Below, one piece after another: positions 57,702-64,000 of a stretch of DNA of 64,000 bases. Origin of the DNA: Gossypium raimondii. Taxonomy: Eukaryota > Streptophyta > Magnoliopsida > Malvales > Malvaceae. The stretch is from NCBI RefSeq assembly GCF_025698545.1, contig NC_068569.1, positions 29,326,001-29,390,000 of the forward strand, given 5' to 3'. The notes beneath the pieces were generated by a model. It saw only the letters and a program-made list of their open reading frames with translations. It was not told where the DNA came from and made no database searches. Numbering within the stretch: the first letter of the stretch is position 1; each line of letters begins with the position of its first letter. A program made the position numbers and the translations under genes.

Positions 57702-60700
57702 ATGACGACAACGGTGGTTGATGATGGTGGTGGCATATCCTCGAATAGGGATAGTTCTACCAAAAAAGTTCGATTCAAGGGGATAGATGTGGATATGAAT
57801 AGAGAAGAGGTCAGCAAATCGAGTGGTGAAGTGGCTGTTGATCCCTCTCTAACTCCGGTGATGTATTGGAAAGACAAAGTGGTGGGGAGTGGCTCTTCTG
57901 TTCGTGGACGAGACGAAGATCTAGAGTTTTTAGATGGTGATATTACGAAATCTACCTCCAATGGCTTATCAATGATCATTTTTTTTCTGAAATGATTCAA
58001 AAATTTTGGTGTGAGAGATGGCGAACACTGTTGTGGTGAAGTTATTGGGTAAGAATGTGCCGTATATGCTTCTTCACAACAGGGTCACTGGTCTTTGGAA
58101 GCCCTCACAATAATTCAGTCTCATGGACATTGTAAATGGCTATCATCTGATTAGATTTCAATGCCGGGATGATTATGAAATTGTTGGATCGCCGGCACCT
58201 CTACGGCCAGCGGAAAAATTAAAATTCGGCGACCCTAACCACGGATCCATGTGTGAGGAACAAATCGGGGTGATAAAGGTTGCGAAATTACCGAATGTTT
58301 ATTCTGAGTAGACAGTGACGCCTTAACAACGAGTAGTCTGATCTGCTATCGAACCTAGTCGCAATCTATCTGACCCCGGCCTCTACGTAATCCACTCAGT
58401 TGGTTATGAACGGAAGGAATCCCCAAAACAGTTTTGGAAAAAAAATTTCTTTAACGGCTGCTAGACCTAAATCAAAGAAAAACAGAATTCTTATATACCT
58501 TTTTTAAGGGTTTCTATAAATTAAATAAATATAATAATATTTAAAACCGAAAATTTATAATTACTTTAATTATAATATAATTTCGGTAAACCATATATAT
58601 TTATTTGAATTTATATACTAACCAAATTCATGTTCTCATTATGCGTACAGCAACCTTGGACAGAATGTGTTCAATATTTGATTACCCAATTAAATTAATT
58701 CTATAATTAATTTAATTCAAGCGTCAACCAAAAACAACACCAACTATGTTTTATTCCGTTCATTTCAACTATAGGGTGTGACCCTGTAGGTTCTTGTAAC
58801 GTTAGCAGTAATACTAGAACGATTCCAATGTTACAAACAATGAGTGGCATCTAGCAATGCATCATTGCTACCTAAGTCACAAGAAATCATGATTCAACAT
58901 AACCTTTTATGATTAACCTTTTATGCAATAATCCTTAAGTCCTTTATCTCTGGATTGGACACAAGTCATGGAATAGTCACATTTGCATGGTCCATTCCAT
59001 GTTCTTTGATATCTTAAGTAGACTACGATATACAAATAAGTATGACATCTCATATCAACTTATTTGAGCATGGCCATGCATTTTTAGTCTCACTCAATCA
59101 AGTGGCCTAAGATATTACTCCCATTATGTAGAAATGGGTTATCCTATCTCGATCAACTATATCCCTCTATATAGATTGTGGTATATCCAACATCAGCCTT
59201 TATAGAACAACCAGTTACGGTGTACGTTTGACTGTATCAAAATATACAACTCACGATGTTGGGATTATGATGATCTCAAGTTTGAGGATCATATACATAT
59301 TAATCACTATGAGTAATGTTGTGACAATTACATAATAATTCAAGAAATATACTCATAACGGTCAGTCCAATATGTTGTTCTCTAACACACATATTCATGC
59401 ATTGATTTTGACATTCCATATAAATGACAACTTTTTATCATCAATCAACTACATGTTAGTCTTAATGCATTGTTGTCGTCCTTTCCAACATTAATACTTA
59501 ACTAAGGACCTTTTAAGAATAATCATATTATTCTTAGGACATTATTATAAAACAGTTTATTTATACACATAGAAAAGAAACTGAAATAATAATGGTAATA
59601 CCTTATATTAATAAACATGATAAAACAAATATGTTGTTACAACCATATCATGATTGATCTTTGGGCATACTCTAACAGAAATGGCTCTTACTCAGGGCCC
59701 ATGGATTGTCTTGAGGCATTTTCTCACAGTTCAACCATGGATTCCAGAGTTTAATCCACTCTAACTTTTCCCGAAAAACATTATGGTTTGGGTTCGACTT
59801 CCTAGTCTCCTGGGGCTTTTTTACAAATGGAAAATTCTGGAGGAAATCGACAAGTTAATCGGCAAAGTTGTCAAACTTGATTTCTAGACTGGTAATGGTG
59901 CGAGAGGGAAATTTGCTAGAATGGTAGTGTTCATCAACATGGAAAAACCTCTCGTATTTAAGATTATTGTTGATGGTAAGTTACAAAAATTTGAGTTTGA
60001 ATCGTTACCAACTGTTTGCTTTTCATGTGGAAGTTTTGGACATATACAAGAAGGTTGCCAGGTTGCTGGTCCCAGATCCATTAATGGGGAGACAATCCCT
60101 TCACCATCGGGAGGCAGATCGGAAAAGAAGAAGTTGGACGAGCCATCGGAAGCTTATGGTCCCTGGATGATAGTTGAGAGAAATCAAGGCGAAATTTACA
60201 GGTAAATCGGAGACAAATCACAAATAAACCGGCGTTAATAGGGGAAGGGTCACGATTTGAGGCTTTAATTTCGGGTAGGGGAAGAGAGCATAAGACGACA
60301 GTTGTAGAAGAGGCAATCACGAGGGTTACCTTTCAGAAGGGTGAATTTTTTAAGGAAAGAGGAAGGGCTCATCGAATCGGGGGAAATAAAGGTCTTCTCG
60401 GTGGAACAGAGCAAGGAAATAATGGAGGATTAGGTCAGGATATTTCGGCTGAAAATGGGGTCCCTAGTGGGTCCACTCTTACGGAAAATGTAGGACCCAG
60501 TTTGGGAAATTTGGGCCAGCCTATTTTGTCTGGAAAAAGGGTGTCCCGTAGGCCCAGATTAATAGGAAATGGTAAGCCTATTCTTGGGGAGCATATGGGC
60601 CATACACAGCAGCGCAAAAATGGCTTGGGTAATATGCAAGCCAGGCCTACGAAATCAAGTGCTTAGGTTGTTTATGCCACGATTAATTTAAGGGACCCAT

Positions 60701-61557
60701 CCTTAAACACTGTTTCGAACAGTGAACTGGGACCTTTTCTACTGGAGAACAAGCCATTTCTGAGCATACGTATAAAATGGAAAATGGGATAACAACTCAC
60801 ATATCCCAGGATCTGTTAAATACCCTTGCTAATTTCCTTAATTTTGACCCTAGTCTTTCTTCTCCTGTTTCAGAAAAATTTGACGCAAGAAGTAAGGTCT
60901 CTAGGTCACCTGGAATTTTGGAAAATAATAAAGTGTGCTTAAATCCAGTGTTTGAAGGACCTGAGAGAGTAGAGGTTCAGATGACTGACGGTATTCTTGA
61001 TCCCAGAAAGCACTTTACGGTAACTTTTGAAGACAATTTGCATTCAAATCAGAAAGTTATGGGCGTGGGTGTTGGTACTTCAAGCTCTAAGGATAAAAAA
61101 AAAATTAGAGGTAGAGAAAGCAGTGGATGTGGTGGTTGGAAACCGTCTATTGCACTACGGGGTCATGAAAATCGATTCAAATCCTCCGGGAATACCCGCG
61201 TTCGCTTAACAGAGTCTATGAAGGCGATGGTGGAGCTCCTTTCGGCCAAGGTTTCTAACGAAGCGGCGTGGATGCTTCGGAAGTAGCATCTTCAACTGTA
61301 GAAGGGATTACTGTTGAGAGACAGTAAGAGTATGGTTTCGTTTTTTCTTTTTATTAATTCATGAATTTTACAAATTTTTCTTAGAATTATCAGGATTGTG
61401 CCAGCATTAAATGGTGTGCTGGACTTGGGATAAGAAAGCTACGTGACCAGAACATTCTTTTCTTTTGAAACAGGTTTTTAACATCATTACTGATAATGAG
61501 GATTTATGGGTTCGTGTACTCAAGTCGAAGTATCAGATGACAAAAGATTTTCTAAAT
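57702..61557 (+). pseudogene. L1-type LINE, broken by LTR insertion and internal deletion
   Basis: The ORF1 start is at 57702 (MTTTVVDDGGG...VMYWKDKVVGSGS, DLEFLDGDI). Frames shift after a T-run at about 57985. It continues as KLLGKNVPYMLLHNRVTGLW and MDIVNGYHL, up to DDYE at 58180. A 1.5 kb solo LTR interrupts it there. ORF1 resumes at 59678 with ALTQGPWIVLRHFLTVQPWI (DUF4283-like), then a CCHC zinc knuckle CFSCGSFGHIQEGC (59998-60060 region), and finally a charged tail ending at 61286. ORF2 begins near 61365 but jumps within about 15 codons to a C-terminal piece, WCAGLGIRKLRDQNILF and WVRVLKSKYQM. The endonuclease and reverse transcriptase core are therefore missing. A second LTR cuts it at 61558. 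Confidence 0.82.
58182..59677 (+). mobile_element. solo LTR (1496 bp) with TSD GAAAT, inside LINE ORF1
   Basis: It begins TGTTGGATCGCCGGCACC and ends GGGCATACTCTAACA, flanked by GAAAT (58177-58181 and 59678-59682). Removing it with one TSD copy joins the LINE codons for DDYE directly to the conserved LTQGPW region. TGTTGG..CTAACA ends suggest a Copia-type element. No pol sequence is present. The 62-aa frame at 58123-58311 merely bridges LINE and LTR. Confidence 0.88.
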
Positions 61558-62867
61558 TGTAACAATTCGATTTTGACCTTAATTGGAATAGTAGTTTCGG
61601 AATCAAAAATTCGAGTTTGAAAAATATTTTAGTATTATTTTCTGTGTTAATTATGTGTGAACTTACATGTGTGAAAATTTCATGAATTAATTTTATTGTT
61701 TATGTGCTTAATTTAATAAAAAAGACTTAATCGCGTAAAATGAAAAAGTGGCTAATTAATTTATAAGTGCTAATTTGCTAATGTCTTTATAATGTGAAGC
61801 CCTTAATAGGAATTAGTGCACTATTAAAGTGAGTGGACGGCAATGGTCAAAAATGACCTTATATTATATGTTTTATATATTTAGTAATAAAGGTTAAAAA
61901 TGTAAAATGAATATTAAGTTATTATATCATAAAACATTAAAGAAATAAGCCATGTTCTTCATCTTTTCATCACCGAAAATAGAAAAGAAAATTAGGTTTG
62001 AAGCTTTGAAATATTCAGCCATTGAAGACTTTGATTAAAGTATGTTTCGATTTCAGTTTTTGATAATTTTTGCGTTTTTGAGATCGTTGCTAAGTTATCT
62101 TCAAAGCCCATGTCTTAATTTTTGACTTTGATGAAGATTTTGAAATGTGCCATTGATGAGTTTATGAGTTTTATGATGATAGTTGATGAATTATGAAATA
62201 TATGTGTTAGATTAATATGTTTTGTCTTTAGATTTTTGGTGAAATTGAGTAATTAGGGCTAAATTGTAAAAATAATATTTTGAGGGACTAAAATGTGAAA
62301 AAATGAAATATGTAGACTTCTATGGAGCTTGTGAATATTTGGCCTAAGCATGGGATATGCAAATTTTTTGTATTTTATGTTTTACGCAATAGGGGCTAAA
62401 TTGCAAAAAGTGTGAAATATCAGGGGTAAAATGGTAATTTGCCCATTTATGTGTTTTTGGATTAAATTGAATGAATGTGTGTTTAAGTTAGTTAAGTTAT
62501 AATTTATTTAGATCAAGAACGGAATAAGTTTGAATTTATTTAGATCAAGAACGGAAGAAAACAGAATTATATCGGGGGAAATCGAAAGTAGTCGAATAGT
62601 CGATTATGTCGTTCGACAACATTCGAGGTAAGTCTATAAGCATTTAAATGTTGTTTAATTTGAGAATATATATATGTTATGTGATAAATTGAATTGTTTG
62701 AATAAATATAAGTCTTGGCCAAATGTGATTTTTGAGATAGAGACTATGTTTCGAGTTCGATTTGATCGAGATTCAATGTCCGAAAGCCCCGTACGAACCC
62801 TAGGAATAGTTAGGATACATATGTCATGACATAAGATTTCCGATATGTGTTTTTGTGTAAGATCATG
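61558..62867 (-). mobile_element. long LTR in reverse orientation, interrupted on its right
   Basis: The start tgtaacaattcgattttgac, followed by ggaatagtagtttcggaatc, is the reverse complement of the 3' end seen in the family of 47589-50330. It runs rightward with short 'ggggctaaattgcaaaaagt'-like phrases until another LTR begins at 62868. A small direct repeat, ttatttagatcaagaacgga, occurs at about 62505-62524 and again at about 62536-62555. Confidence 0.65.
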
Positions 62868-64000
62868 TGTAACACCCCCTAACCCCAAACTGTCGCCGGA
62901 ATAGGGTTACGAGGCATTACCGGACATCTCGGACAATTTACAAACAATTCTTAAATAAATACCAAACATATTATAAAATGATTATAAATTCATATAAATA
63001 TAAATTTTACTAATTGACTACATTTTCTTTTTCAATGTGAATTCAATATAACCCCTTTATAAATATCTAACATTCCCTGCAAATTTTCAACAACAACCAA
63101 TTCAAAACCAATGGTACAACCAGAAAAACAATTTAAAACACAAATATACCTAAAGCATGGCCAATTGTTTAACATAGTAATTTAAATACGAAATGTTCAT
63201 AATGTCATTCAAAATTTAACTAATAACTTATTCATTTTCTATTCCATCTTAATGTCCAATTATATAATATAATTTTTACCATTTTATTCAAACTAATATC
63301 AAAATATGGTATACCATTTTCACAACCAATATTACAAGCATATCTATATAACCTATACAACTCCTAGTACATGCCACTTTCAATTATGGGAGGAAACATC
63401 ACCAAAAATTTATACTGGAGTTGGGATTATTCTGGATGCTGTGCCGAGACTCTGGACTTCTTTCAACTTGCGCACAGAAACAACCGTACGCTGAGTATTT
63501 TATACTCAGTGGTATTACCATAATTCAAATTATAACATTAATAAAAATATAATGCAAAAATAATATATACAAATTTAAATTCAAATTCCATATTTTAACA
63601 AATACAATTCATCAATTTAATATCATATATCCACAATTTAAAAACTTGGACACGTCATGAACCTTAGGTTCATTTCTCAATCTCATAACACATTTCAATT
63701 CACAATTCAACTTTTTCATCTCATTTCAGTGGCTTTATTGATCAACTCATTTAGTTTATCATTTCATTATTTGCCCTATTAACTCGGACTTTGGCAGATA
63801 CACGGATCCAACCAAACGCTCCAGTATGGCACCCAGTGCCTCATCGAATAGTTCGAAGCAATAGTTGACATCCAGTGTCTCATCGGCAAAGCCGAAGAAA
63901 GTTGGTACCCAGTACCTCATCGAATCTATCCGAAGAAATATAGTGACACCCAGTGTCTTATCGACTCGAGGTCGAAGTATTCCTGAACTCTTCCAATCCT
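62868..64000 (+). mobile_element. left part of another TGTAACACCCC LTR, running off the window
   Basis: It starts tgtaacaccccctaacccca and then 'ggttacgaggcattaccgga', which aligns with the starts of the LTRs at 723 and 47589. The end lies outside the window, so solo or full-length status is unknown. It contains a four-unit array near its end. Confidence 0.7.
63829..63966 (+). repeat. four irregular units CACCCAGTGTCTCATCGA
   Basis: Four variants of ccagtgcctcatcga lie at about 63832, 63871, 63909 and 63950, spaced about 38-41 bp. A short cgaagaaa-type spacer is shared by several of them. This is an internal minisatellite-like array of the LTR. Confidence 0.75.

Noticed and set aside
57686-58000. 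104-aa minus-strand frame
   Set aside because: Antisense of LINE ORF1.
1-64000. CRISPR arrays, operons, tRNA or rRNA genes
   Set aside because: No regularly spaced identical repeats with unique spacers, no tRNA-like cloverleaf noticed by eye and no rRNA segments. The spaced repeat at 63829-63966 is an LTR minisatellite with irregular units.

Overview
The window is nuclear DNA from a flowering plant: AT-rich, with spliced plant gene families and dense decayed transposons. The long-terminal-repeat (LTR) families and the NBS-LRR type look like those of Malvaceae, so cotton (Gossypium) or a close relative is my best guess. That rests on recollection, not on a search. Nothing prokaryotic was seen.

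Layout. 1-6.6 kb is transposon debris: a small hAT-like MITE, a 2.48 kb solo LTR with an exact 5-bp target-site duplication (TSD) and a decayed gypsy gag. 6.7-17.4 kb is a resistance-gene cluster: an intact single-exon CC-NBS-LRR gene (1260 aa), a heavily broken tandem copy, and a third partial copy of the LRR end. 20.5-24.4 kb is a five-exon chloroplast WCRKC thioredoxin on the + strand. It lies tail to tail with a ten-exon OTU deubiquitinase on the - strand (25.8-31.0 kb). A cwf18/CCDC12 splicing-factor gene (36.7-39.9 kb, - strand) and a PCRK1/2-type receptor-like cytoplasmic kinase (43.0-45.2 kb, - strand) follow. After about 7 kb of nested repeats comes a single-exon kinase-fold gene (53.1-54.4 kb, + strand) whose catalytic motifs are lost, so it is probably a pseudokinase. 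55-64 kb is nested repeats: a small solo LTR, a LINE whose ORF1 is split by a 1.5 kb solo LTR, and parts of two more long LTRs.

Exon coordinates for the spliced genes were worked out by hand from GT/AG sites, reading phase and family conservation. They give uninterrupted proteins of 203, 356, 151 and 427 aa. The resistance genes and the PCRK-type kinase belong to immunity. The other genes are housekeeping: plastid redox, deubiquitination and splicing.

The most notable non-genic signals are: a roughly 190-bp dispersed element found about 14 times, mostly in introns or beside genes, one copy with terminal inverted repeats (TIRs) and a perfect 8-bp TSD; a 320-bp foldback inside a kinase intron; and a series of repeats whose TSDs can be read exactly, which gives an insertion order.
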